A stretch of 27,540 bases of DNA from CAYIBZ01 sp964361795 (GTDB lineage: Bacteria > Patescibacteriota > Minisyncoccia > UBA6257 > WO2-44-18), in contig CAYIBZ010000006.1 in the NCBI GenBank assembly GCA_964361795.1, positions 1-27,540 of the forward strand, written 5' to 3'. This document shows positions 21,827 through 27,540 of this stretch, piece after piece; positions within the stretch are counted from its first letter, which is position 1; each line of letters begins with the position of its first letter. The translations under genes were made by a program, and so were the position numbers. The notes beneath the pieces are model-generated. The model worked only from the letters and a program-made list of their open reading frames with translations. It was not told where the DNA came from and did no database searches.

Positions 21827-22468
21827 TTAGAAAATCGCCGCGGGACCAACGATTGCCTGATATATCCAATGGACTAGCGGAATCAGAAGCTGGAACCCAA
21901 AAAAGATGAAAATTATCAGAATAAAAAATCCATAACGCAATAAGAATTCTTTCAGTCTGTTAAAATTATTCGGCAACAAAGAAAATAAAATTCCGGATCC
22001 ATCTAGGGGTGGAATCGGAAGAAGATTGAAAATAGCCAGCAGTACATTAATGAAAACGATGTAATTTATCAAAAAAATCAAAGTTTCAACGACTTCAAAG
22101 CCAGCAAGCGGCAAAATTAAACGAAGAGCGAGGCCAAAAACTGCCGCTACTAATAAGTTACTAATCGGTCCGGCGGCTCCAATCAAACCAGAACCGCTTT
22201 TCGGATTTTTTAAATTACGTGGGTCATACGGAACTGGTTTTGCCCACCCAAGGACGAACTGGCCGCCGGAAAGCAAGAATAATGAAAGCGGTAAAATAAA
22301 AGAACCAAAAAAATCTAAATGATTCAGCGGATTTAGGGTAAGCCGCCCAGCGTCCTTTGCCGTCCGATCCCCAAGCTTTAACGCTACAGTGCCATGTGAA
22401 ACTTCATGGATAATTACCGAAAATAATAGAACAGATAATTGAAAAACTAAAAGCAAAACTTGATTCAT
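21827..22468 (-). CDS. Site-2-type M50 membrane metalloprotease
   Basis: 213 residues from the ATG at 22468. The zinc motif H-E-V-S-H is at 21-25 in the first transmembrane helix, and the third ligand Asp156 is in N-L-L-P-I-P-P-L-D-G-S-G (148-159). About five or six hydrophobic helices are present. This short form without a PDZ domain is common in bacteria (YwhC/FtsH-independent S2P relatives). It cleaves substrates within the membrane; the substrate is unknown. A TATAAT extended -10 lies 6 nt before the ATG. The neighbour is a secreted Cys-repeat protein, but a terminator separates them and any functional link is speculation. Confidence 0.92.
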   Translation of the reverse strand: MNQVLLLVFQLSVLLFSVIIHEVSHGTVALKLGDRTAKDAGRLTLNPLNHLDFFGSFILPLSLFLLSGGQFVLGWAKPVPYDPRNLKNPKSGSGLIGAAGPISNLLVAAVFGLALRLILPLAGFEVVETLIFLINYIVFINVLLAIFNLLPIPPLDGSGILFSLLPNNFNRLKEFLLRYGFFILIIFIFFGFQLLIPLVHWIYQAIVGPAAIF

Positions 22469-22474
22469 AATCAA

Positions 22475-22480
22475 ATTATA
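22475..22480 (-). promoter_or_regulatory. Extended -10 box of the M50 gene, near-leaderless
   Basis: TGA-TATAAT on the minus strand (box 22475-22480) with 6 nt to the ATG at 22468. No good -35 element is seen; the upstream terminator occupies that region. Confidence 0.55.
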
Positions 22481-22483
22481 TCA

Positions 22484-22506
22484 CAAATACCCCGAGGTCA
22501 TCGGGG
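22484..22506 (-). terminator. Terminator after the Cys-repeat protein gene
   Basis: CCCCGA (22501-22506 read in reverse) pairs with TCGGGG (22490-22495) across a 5-nt loop, followed by TATTTG on the minus strand. It lies 10 nt after the stop codon; the T-run is weak. Confidence 0.65.
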
Positions 22507-22515
22507 CATTTTAAG

Positions 22516-25500
22516 TTATCTAAACAAATCCAAGAATGATTGCAAAAGCCTTCCTAAAAACGATTGCCGCGGCGCGCTGCTGGACGGGGGTAGTGGATAT
22601 TGCTGCTGCGATTGCTGGCATGCCGGATCTTGATAGTTTGTAGTGCAATAGGCCTGGCATTCAGCAGGGGTCGTGCAGCCGCCCGGACCGCCGTAATTCG
22701 CCGGTGGTTGGCTTTGCTGATACTGCTGTTGATATTGCTGCGGAGATTGCTCCTGGGGCAATTCCCGATTCGTACGTCCGTAGCCAGTTGAACACTTGCC
22801 TGCGCTACCTGCATTAAAGAGACCCAGAACCTCCGACGCGCTTAACGCTCTGGCGTACACGGCAACTTCATCTATCTGGCCGGAGAAAAGTTCTGTAACA
22901 CCGAACCGGTCGTTCCAGGCTCCGATCGTAAATGGGGCATTGCTGGTTGAATTAGCGCCAGGGGCTTCTCGAAGAATTGTGCCGCTGGATTCACCATCCA
23001 CATATAGTTTTAAGCCGTTACCATCTCTCGTACCGACGACATGGTGCCAAACACCGGGACTGATGGGCGCCTGAATCAAGCTCTGGCCTGCGGGTTGGGT
23101 AGTTTCTCCGACGCTAAGTTCCACTAATTTATTGCCTATTCGCAACCAATATCCTGAACCAGGACCGCTTACGGGATAATTAGACTTTCTGATGATGTTG
23201 AGTACATTTGATCCGCCGCCATCCCAATTGAACCAAGCTTCCAACGAAAACGGGCCAGTTCCCCAGTTCAAACTTTCGGGATTTCCCATGCTGATGTATC
23301 CACTAACCCCGTCAAAACTAAACGCATCACCGACTTCCATCGGGATAATCTTCACCCCGCCGGAAATGGTTCCGTTATTGCTATGGGAAGTGTTGATGTC
23401 TGGAACAGCTGTTTCAGACACTAAGTCTGCGCTCCACCAACTGACTAAATCCGTAGGAGGTGGAATACAACTCCCTGCCCCTCCTCCGGTGTCGCCGTTC
23501 CCTCCGCCACCCGGAGCTCCACCGCACTCATCCGGATGAGCCAAACAATAAGACCTGCATTCTTCTTGACTTCGGCAACCGCCGGGGCCGTCGCCATTCC
23601 CGCCACCACCGCCGCATTCTTCAGGATGTTCTTGGCAATATGCCTGGCATTCTTCCTGACTGGTGCAGCCGCCAGGACCGCCAGTAAATCCGCCACCGGG
23701 TCCACCAGGAAAGCCACCTCCCGGACCACCACCGCCCGGAGGACCGAAATTCTGACATTCCTCCGGATTTTCTTGACAAACGGCAGTGCACTCACTAATT
23801 GATTGGCAGCCACCGGGACCGGAAAAACCGCCTGGGCCTCCTCCAGGGAAACCGCCGCCGCCCGGCGGACCAAATCCTTGGCATTCTTCGGAGTGTTCCG
23901 TGCAATAAGCAGTGCATTCCTCTTGGTTAGTGCATCCACCGGGGCCGCCAAAACCGCCCGGTCCGCCAAACGACGTTTGTAGTTGCTGGAAGCAAACTTC
24001 CAGATTGCTGAAATCCAAGCTCTCATCGAATTCCCCGGTTTTCAGCTTCTCAAGGCCTTCCGGACCCAAAGTCTTTCCGATGCATTCGGCAGCTTCTGGC
24101 GGAAGGGAATTGAGCTGATTGCTCAATTGTGAAGTTAACTGATTAAAACACCCCTTCATTTTAGTCTCCAATGTCCGATCGAAAACCGGCTTACCCTCTA
24201 TAATCATTTTTTGGAAAGTTTCTTCGCCTAGATTTTCCTTTAGGCACTGAACAACTTCCGGAGGCATCTTATCCAGTTCTTCGCGCATTCGATCCAATCC
24301 TCCGCGCATCTTTTTTAGATCGTCTTCATTCATAAATCCGTTTTCTATCGCCCAATTAAAGCAAGCGTCTTGGTTGTCCTCGCAATAGGCCTCGCACTGT
24401 TCCTTGCTGCGGCAGCCGCCCGGTCCTTTCCCGCCGGTTTTTTTGATCATTTCCTTTTCTTCGGCGGAGAGGAAACCGGCTTTTTCGGCAAAAGCGATGC
24501 ATTCTTCAATATGCTCTTCTGCAAAACAATATTTTTCGCACTGTTCTTTGGAAGTACAGCCGCCGGGAGTTTGTCCGCTTTTCATAAGAGGCAAGAACTT
24601 TCTGGCTTCAGCCAGCTCTTCTTGCGACATAAATCCCGTTTCTTCAGCAAAAGTTAAGCACTCTTCCATGTGATCCGGAGTGCCGCAATAGAGCTCGCAA
24701 GCATTTCTATCTTTACAGCCGCCGGGGAACTGCTTGCCGCTTTTCACCAGGCCTTGGAATTTTCTTGCTTCTGCCAACTCGTCGCCGGAGTAATAGCCGG
24801 TTTTTTCGGCAAAAGTAATGCATTCGTCAAGGTGGTCAACGTTGTTGCAATAGGCTTCGCAGGAAGCCCATGAATTACAGCCGCCGGGACCGTTTTTAAC
24901 CCCCAAAAACTTATCGGCTGTTTCTTGCTCTTCCTTTTCCGAGAGAAGATTGTATGTTTTTGCAAAAGCCAGACATTCTTTGGCATGTTCGGCGTTGTCG
25001 CAATAGCTACGGCATTCGGCTTCGCTTCCGCAATTGCCGAGCCCCGGAACAGGATACCGGACATCGCTAAGCGTGAGTTGTTTTTGGGATTTTTCTACTT
25101 TTTTCTCTTCTACCGGCGCTGGAGGCGGCGGTGGCGGGACCTCCTCTTTCTTTACGGCTCTGCTGGTTGTCTTGCCGTCGGTTGGCGGCTGGATTTCCAG
25201 CTTCGTAGTATTATTTTTGCAATCAATAACATATGCCGGCATTACCGGTTCAAAATCGCTCGGGTCGGCAAGACTTACGTTGTTGATGCTGAAAGTTTTC
25301 GGGCAACCGCTCAATCCTCCGCCGTAAGGGAATTTTCCTACCGGGGTCATTGAGAACTCCTGCAAACCGTCGGGATCTTTTATAGTAAGCGTGAAAAGGG
25401 CGGAAGTCGGGTCTTTTTTAAAACTGATTGATGAATCGCTGGCGGCGGCTTGTACTTGATCGATTGTAAAACTGACCAAAATACCTGTCAGCAAAATAGC

Positions 25501-25545
25501 GACGGCGACAAATTTTTTACTTTTACTTATTATTGCGGTCATCAT
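22516..25545 (-). CDS. Secreted Cys-repeat protein with LamG-like domain
   Basis: 1009 residues. A signal peptide (basic start, hydrophobic core, A-Q-A-type site near 33) is followed by a ~100-residue domain, a proline-rich linker near 140 and then ten copies of a four-cysteine motif, P-G-G-C-x5-C-x2-Y-C-x(6-8)-C. Copies 1-5 (about 167-400) are spaced by ~50 residues with a C-x-x-F-A-E-x-x-G-F helix; copies 6-9 (about 530-685) are linked by Gly/Pro-rich stretches; copy 10 is near 950. A concanavalin/LamG-like domain spans about 700-905 (F-S-F-D-G-V-S-G-Y-I, W-H-H-V-V-G-T-R-D). The end is Gln/Pro-rich with an amphipathic helix. I recall such Cys repeats in Parcubacteria surface proteins. Likely exported, disulfide-bonded and adhesive; that role is inference. 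Co-transcribed with the 78-residue gene upstream. Confidence 0.85.
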   Translation of the reverse strand: MMTAIISKSKKFVAVAILLTGILVSFTIDQVQAAASDSSISFKKDPTSALFTLTIKDPDGLQEFSMTPVGKFPYGGGLSGCPKTFSINNVSLADPSDFEPVMPAYVIDCKNNTTKLEIQPPTDGKTTSRAVKKEEVPPPPPPAPVEEKKVEKSQKQLTLSDVRYPVPGLGNCGSEAECRSYCDNAEHAKECLAFAKTYNLLSEKEEQETADKFLGVKNGPGGCNSWASCEAYCNNVDHLDECITFAEKTGYYSGDELAEARKFQGLVKSGKQFPGGCKDRNACELYCGTPDHMEECLTFAEETGFMSQEELAEARKFLPLMKSGQTPGGCTSKEQCEKYCFAEEHIEECIAFAEKAGFLSAEEKEMIKKTGGKGPGGCRSKEQCEAYCEDNQDACFNWAIENGFMNEDDLKKMRGGLDRMREELDKMPPEVVQCLKENLGEETFQKMIIEGKPVFDRTLETKMKGCFNQLTSQLSNQLNSLPPEAAECIGKTLGPEGLEKLKTGEFDESLDFSNLEVCFQQLQTSFGGPGGFGGPGGCTNQEECTAYCTEHSEECQGFGPPGGGGFPGGGPGGFSGPGGCQSISECTAVCQENPEECQNFGPPGGGGPGGGFPGGPGGGFTGGPGGCTSQEECQAYCQEHPEECGGGGGNGDGPGGCRSQEECRSYCLAHPDECGGAPGGGGNGDTGGGAGSCIPPPTDLVSWWSADLVSETAVPDINTSHSNNGTISGGVKIIPMEVGDAFSFDGVSGYISMGNPESLNWGTGPFSLEAWFNWDGGGSNVLNIIRKSNYPVSGPGSGYWLRIGNKLVELSVGETTQPAGQSLIQAPISPGVWHHVVGTRDGNGLKLYVDGESSGTILREAPGANSTSNAPFTIGAWNDRFGVTELFSGQIDEVAVYARALSASEVLGLFNAGSAGKCSTGYGRTNRELPQEQSPQQYQQQYQQSQPPANYGGPGGCTTPAECQAYCTTNYQDPACQQSQQQYPLPPSSSAPRQSFLGRLLQSFLDLFR

Positions 25546-25548
25546 GAT

Positions 25549-25785
25549 TTATCTTAGAGGATTTTGATATTTGAATGGATTTGCCCGGTCGAGTGGGTTT
25601 ACTTCCGGAACTTCCGCGCCGGGGTTGGTAGTTATTTCCGGAACTGTTTCACCAACTTCTTTGGCGCTCTCAACCGTCCCCTTTTCGGCTGGCTTTTTTA
25701 ATAAAAGATAAACCGCGATTCCTACGGCGACTACTAACAAAAAAATCAGACTCTTTACCAAACCGGATTTTTGTTCTGAAATCAT
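25549..25785 (-). CDS. Small single-pass membrane protein, first gene of the surface operon
   Basis: 78 residues. A short polar N-terminus is followed by one transmembrane helix (about 11-29), then an acidic/proline-rich tail ending with P-L-D-R-A-N-P-F-K-Y-Q-N-P-L-R. Tails of the N-P-F type recur in small CPR membrane proteins as I recall. Its stop is 3 bp from the start of the 1009-residue secreted protein, so they form an operon. It has its own promoter with 7 nt between -10 and ATG. Function unknown; a role in anchoring or assisting the surface protein is a guess from position. Confidence 0.75.
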   Translation of the reverse strand: MISEQKSGLVKSLIFLLVVAVGIAVYLLLKKPAEKGTVESAKEVGETVPEITTNPGAEVPEVNPLDRANPFKYQNPLR

Positions 25786-25792
25786 AGTTAAA

Positions 25793-25821
25793 ATTATACA
25801 AAACTAATCAATGAAATGTAA
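25793..25821 (-). promoter_or_regulatory. Near-leaderless promoter of the surface operon
   Basis: TTACAT (25816-25821), 17-bp spacer, TATAAT (25793-25798) on the minus strand, then 7 nt to the ATG at 25785. TTATCCACA (25828-25836) lies 6 bp upstream of the -35 element. Confidence 0.7.
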
Positions 25822-25853
25822 GAGTCCTGTGGATAACTATAACTGGGACTAGG

Positions 25854-26025
25854 TCCAACAATTTCTTTTCCCTCAACCCGTTCCGTCCGCTCCGGCGGCG
25901 GACTTCACTTATCGCTCGCCGAGATTGGGTTTTTGTGAGAATAATTATACAAAAACCTCCAAGCCAATCCGCTCCTGCCTACCGGCAGGCAGGCGCTTGG
26001 GTTTCGGAGAAAAGAAATTGTTGGA
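25854..26025. repeat. Large nested palindrome in the divergent intergenic region
   Basis: TCCAACAATTTCTTTTC (25854-25870) is perfectly complementary to 26009-26025. Inside lie GTCCGC/GCGGAC around 25885-25902, a hairpin with arms GGTTTTTGT (25928-25936) and ACAAAAACC (25949-25957), and CCTGCC/GGCAGG around 25974-25989. No ORF is present. The architecture parallels the 3885-4153 element although the sequence differs. The rest of this 348-bp intergenic region holds the two promoters. Confidence 0.7.
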
Positions 26026-26074
26026 TCCGTAACCTGAATGTTGCACTTCAGAGTTGAATCCGGCGTACAACTAT

Positions 26075-26103
26075 TTGACATTAACTAAAAAATCTGATAG
26101 AAT
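26075..26103 (+). promoter_or_regulatory. Strong promoter of the HExxH gene
   Basis: TTGACA (26075-26080), 17-bp spacer, TAGAAT (26098-26103). The expected start near 26110 gives a ~24-nt leader that includes AAAGGAG (26121-26127). Confidence 0.85.
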
Positions 26104-26133
26104 AGCGAAAGCTTTTTGAGAAAGGAGCTGAAT

Positions 26134-27351
26134 GTGACGGCAATGATCTTGGCGGCGGCGCTAGCGATTCAGCAAGAAAAGTTTAGATTAGACTTTGAAT
26201 ATCAGTATGATTTTTATCATACTGACGTTTTAGATGACGACAACATCAGCAATTTATTTTTGCTTGCCAGCGACGCGGTCAAAAAGCCATTGGCTTTTTC
26301 TCTGGAAGAGGCTTGTTTGTCTGATGAAAAACGGCGAGGCGGTACGTTTCTTTCCGCTTTCTTGATTGGCTTATTCTGGGATTTGCCTCTTGTCGCCGCC
26401 AGCCATGAATACGGCCATTTCCGAGCTTATTCAAGAGCGGGAGTTGATAAATTTATTTTCATCTCTGCTTTTGATGACTTGACCTATCCAGTAAGAGGGC
26501 CAGAGCACGTTTTTTCCAATATGTTTAATCAGATTTGGAACAACGAGTCTTGGTACGTTGGCGTTGATGACAATGAATGGAATAACATCTTTGTTGACCG
26601 GCCCGCGTTCCATGAACACTTTTACGAATTTCTTGCCGTAATAGAAGCCGGCGGAGTTAATCAGGAACAACACACGCTGGAAATTATGGCTGATAGAATT
26701 GTTAGCGGACGCGCTCATATCAGCGACGGACCTGCTTGGTTTTTTAATATCCAGCATCCCATTAAATACCCCATTTATGGGGTAGAAAATAGCGATTTGT
26801 ATGATTACTTGGAGCATCTGAAAGAGTTTGGCGTCCGTTCCACGCCTGATAGAATCAAAGACACTATGCGATTCCGGTACCTTGGCGCTTCGTCAACGGC
26901 AATGTGGGCCGGACTGTATAGATTCTTAGCGGATGGCGATCATACGGTGAATCCGCCATTGCGATATTGGCCGGAATTCGCGAGCTACTTGACCACTAAG
27001 GGCGTAACGGTTAAAACCCGCAATTGGATCGCGCTTTCCGATTGCGCTACTCTTGAACCGATTGTCCAGTGGTCGCGTGACACCAGCTGCAAAGAAATCG
27101 GCTGGCGAATCAGCGGCGTGTCGGACACCGGCATCAAATCCAATTGTTCGGGATTTCTCAATCAGACCAAAGGCAATTGGTGGGAAGGCAGTTTGTCGCT
27201 CGCGGTATTTCCGTGGCTTGATCTTGGCCTAGGCGCCAGTCTTGGCCATGGCTACACCTTTGAGCGCGAAATCTCCGGAAAGACTTACTGGTTCTACGAG
27301 AAAAACGAATTCAGTCTCAAGGGACTGGTAGGAATGCATCTTTCATTCTAA
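26134..27351 (+). CDS. Putative HExxH metalloprotease-like protein, uncharacterised
   Basis: 405 residues from GTG at 26134, chosen because AAAGGAG lies 6 nt upstream; a longer reading from TTG 26116 would bury the SD in the coding region. A short hydrophobic N-terminus (1-13) may be an export signal, though it lacks basic residues. A hydrophobic stretch (about 71-90) leads straight into H-E-Y-G-H (91-95), the zincin zinc-binding motif. A-G-G-V-N-Q-E-Q lies about 80 residues later and may hold the third ligand. The last ~70 residues alternate polar and hydrophobic and end in H-L-S-F, like a beta-hairpin or barrel end. I do not recognise the family. Monocistronic with strong promoter, SD and terminator. 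Confidence 0.75.
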   Translation: MTAMILAAALAIQQEKFRLDFEYQYDFYHTDVLDDDNISNLFLLASDAVKKPLAFSLEEACLSDEKRRGGTFLSAFLIGLFWDLPLVAASHEYGHFRAYSRAGVDKFIFISAFDDLTYPVRGPEHVFSNMFNQIWNNESWYVGVDDNEWNNIFVDRPAFHEHFYEFLAVIEAGGVNQEQHTLEIMADRIVSGRAHISDGPAWFFNIQHPIKYPIYGVENSDLYDYLEHLKEFGVRSTPDRIKDTMRFRYLGASSTAMWAGLYRFLADGDHTVNPPLRYWPEFASYLTTKGVTVKTRNWIALSDCATLEPIVQWSRDTSCKEIGWRISGVSDTGIKSNCSGFLNQTKGNWWEGSLSLAVFPWLDLGLGASLGHGYTFEREISGKTYWFYEKNEFSLKGLVGMHLSF

Positions 27352-27358
27352 AAAAACA

Positions 27359-27388
27359 GCCGCGTTAGACTTTTCTAATGCGGCTTTT
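27359..27388 (+). terminator. Terminator after the HExxH gene
   Basis: GCCGCGTTAGA (27359-27369) pairs with TCTAATGCGGC (27374-27384) with one G-T pair and a 4-nt loop, then TTTT. It lies 7 nt past the stop codon. Confidence 0.88.
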
Positions 27389-27453
27389 CATGTATTGATG
27401 GGAGATCCATATTTACTATTATAGGCTAATCCGTTAACATTTAGACAAATAAA

Positions 27454-27538
27454 GGTGGGGTCGCATAGCGGTCTAGTGCACACGCTTGGAGAGCGTGCAA
27501 CCCGCAAGGGTTCGCGAGTTCGAATCTCGCCCCCACCG
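27454..27538 (+). tRNA. tRNA-Ser (anticodon GGA)
   Basis: Class II tRNA. Acceptor GGTGGGG pairs with CCCCACC (27531-27537), with G as discriminator. Anticodon stem CACGC/GCGTG holds loop TTGGAGA, anticodon GGA, reading UCC/UCU. The long variable arm has stem AACCC/GGGTT; the T arm is GCGAG-TTCGAAT-CTCGC. The bases after the discriminator (CA) do not make a full encoded CCA before the window ends. A weak upstream promoter, TTTACT-17-TAACAT, is possible near 27411-27440. Confidence 0.95.
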
Positions 27539-27540
27539 CA

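Noticed and set aside
23445..24026. 193-codon frame inside the Cys-repeat gene
   Set aside because: It is a frame-shifted shadow of the GC-rich Gly/Pro repeats and lacks start signals; the signal-peptide-bearing frame is clearly the real one.
3862..25836. TTATCCACA boxes as a replication origin
   Set aside because: The copies are 18 kb and 4 kb apart, with no cluster, no AT-rich unwinding element and no dnaA/dnaN nearby.
26758..26785. CCCCAT/ATGGGG hairpin as a regulatory site
   Set aside because: It lies within the coding sequence of the HExxH gene and is short enough to arise by chance.
26134..27351. Outer-membrane beta-barrel protein
   Set aside because: Only the last ~70 residues show strand alternation, the N-terminal two thirds look soluble or membrane-anchored, and CPR cells are not known to have a barrel-containing outer membrane.

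Overview
The window looks like a chromosomal piece of a Candidate Phyla Radiation (Patescibacteria) genome, most probably Parcubacteria-like. The reasons are: a compact S10/spc ribosomal operon with no rpmD (L30) between rpsE and rplO, which is a CPR hallmark; several small membrane or surface proteins of types I recall from CPR genomes; and standard use of TGA as stop (rplD, rplR), which argues against the recoded Gracilibacteria and Absconditabacteria. The phylum call is inference from gene content; no 16S gene is present.

Layout. (1) 1-3288, plus strand: the 3' part of a gene whose A-poor, GC-rich tail resembles the variable region of a diversity-generating retroelement target, then a strong terminator, a perfect 26-bp palindrome, and a two-gene DUF444 (YeaH/YhbH)-SpoVR operon with strong Shine-Dalgarno sites but no adjacent prkA. 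(2) 3377-4153, minus strand: a small membrane protein, its promoter, and a large nested palindrome. (3) 4153-20922, minus strand: the translation block. Read in the direction of transcription it is rpsL, rpsG, fusA, a small membrane gene, tuf, rpsJ, then rplC-D-W-B, rpsS, rplV, rpsC, rplP, rpmC, rpsQ, rplN, rplX, rplE, rpsN, rpsH, rplF, rplR, rpsE, rplO, secY, and adk-map. A 100-N scaffold gap lies between rplN and rplX. Internal terminators after rpsJ, after secY and after the small gene upstream of tuf divide the block into sub-operons. (4) 21076-21744: a TrpR/YerC-like regulator gene bracketed by two identical 88-bp repeats, each with 18-bp inverted ends. (5) 21827-25785, minus strand: a site-2-type M50 metalloprotease, a 1009-residue secreted protein with ten four-cysteine repeats and a LamG-like domain, and a small membrane protein in operon with it. 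(6) 25786-27540: a second large intergenic palindrome, a plus-strand gene with an HExxH motif, its terminator, and tRNA-Ser(GGA).

The translation block makes ribosomal proteins, elongation factors, the SecY channel, methionine aminopeptidase and adenylate kinase. The right flank is cell-envelope biology: secretion, a surface protein and membrane proteolysis. Many core genes lack a visible Shine-Dalgarno site, and several have a -10 box only 6-8 nt before the start codon, which suggests leaderless transcripts. The plus-strand accessory genes instead carry AAAGGAG.

Most notable features: the DGR-like gene end; the 88-bp repeat/TrpR-like cassette; the Cys-repeat surface protein; a markedly short L3; a cysteine-free EF-Tu; and several nested palindromes, one of them inside the ribosomal operon.
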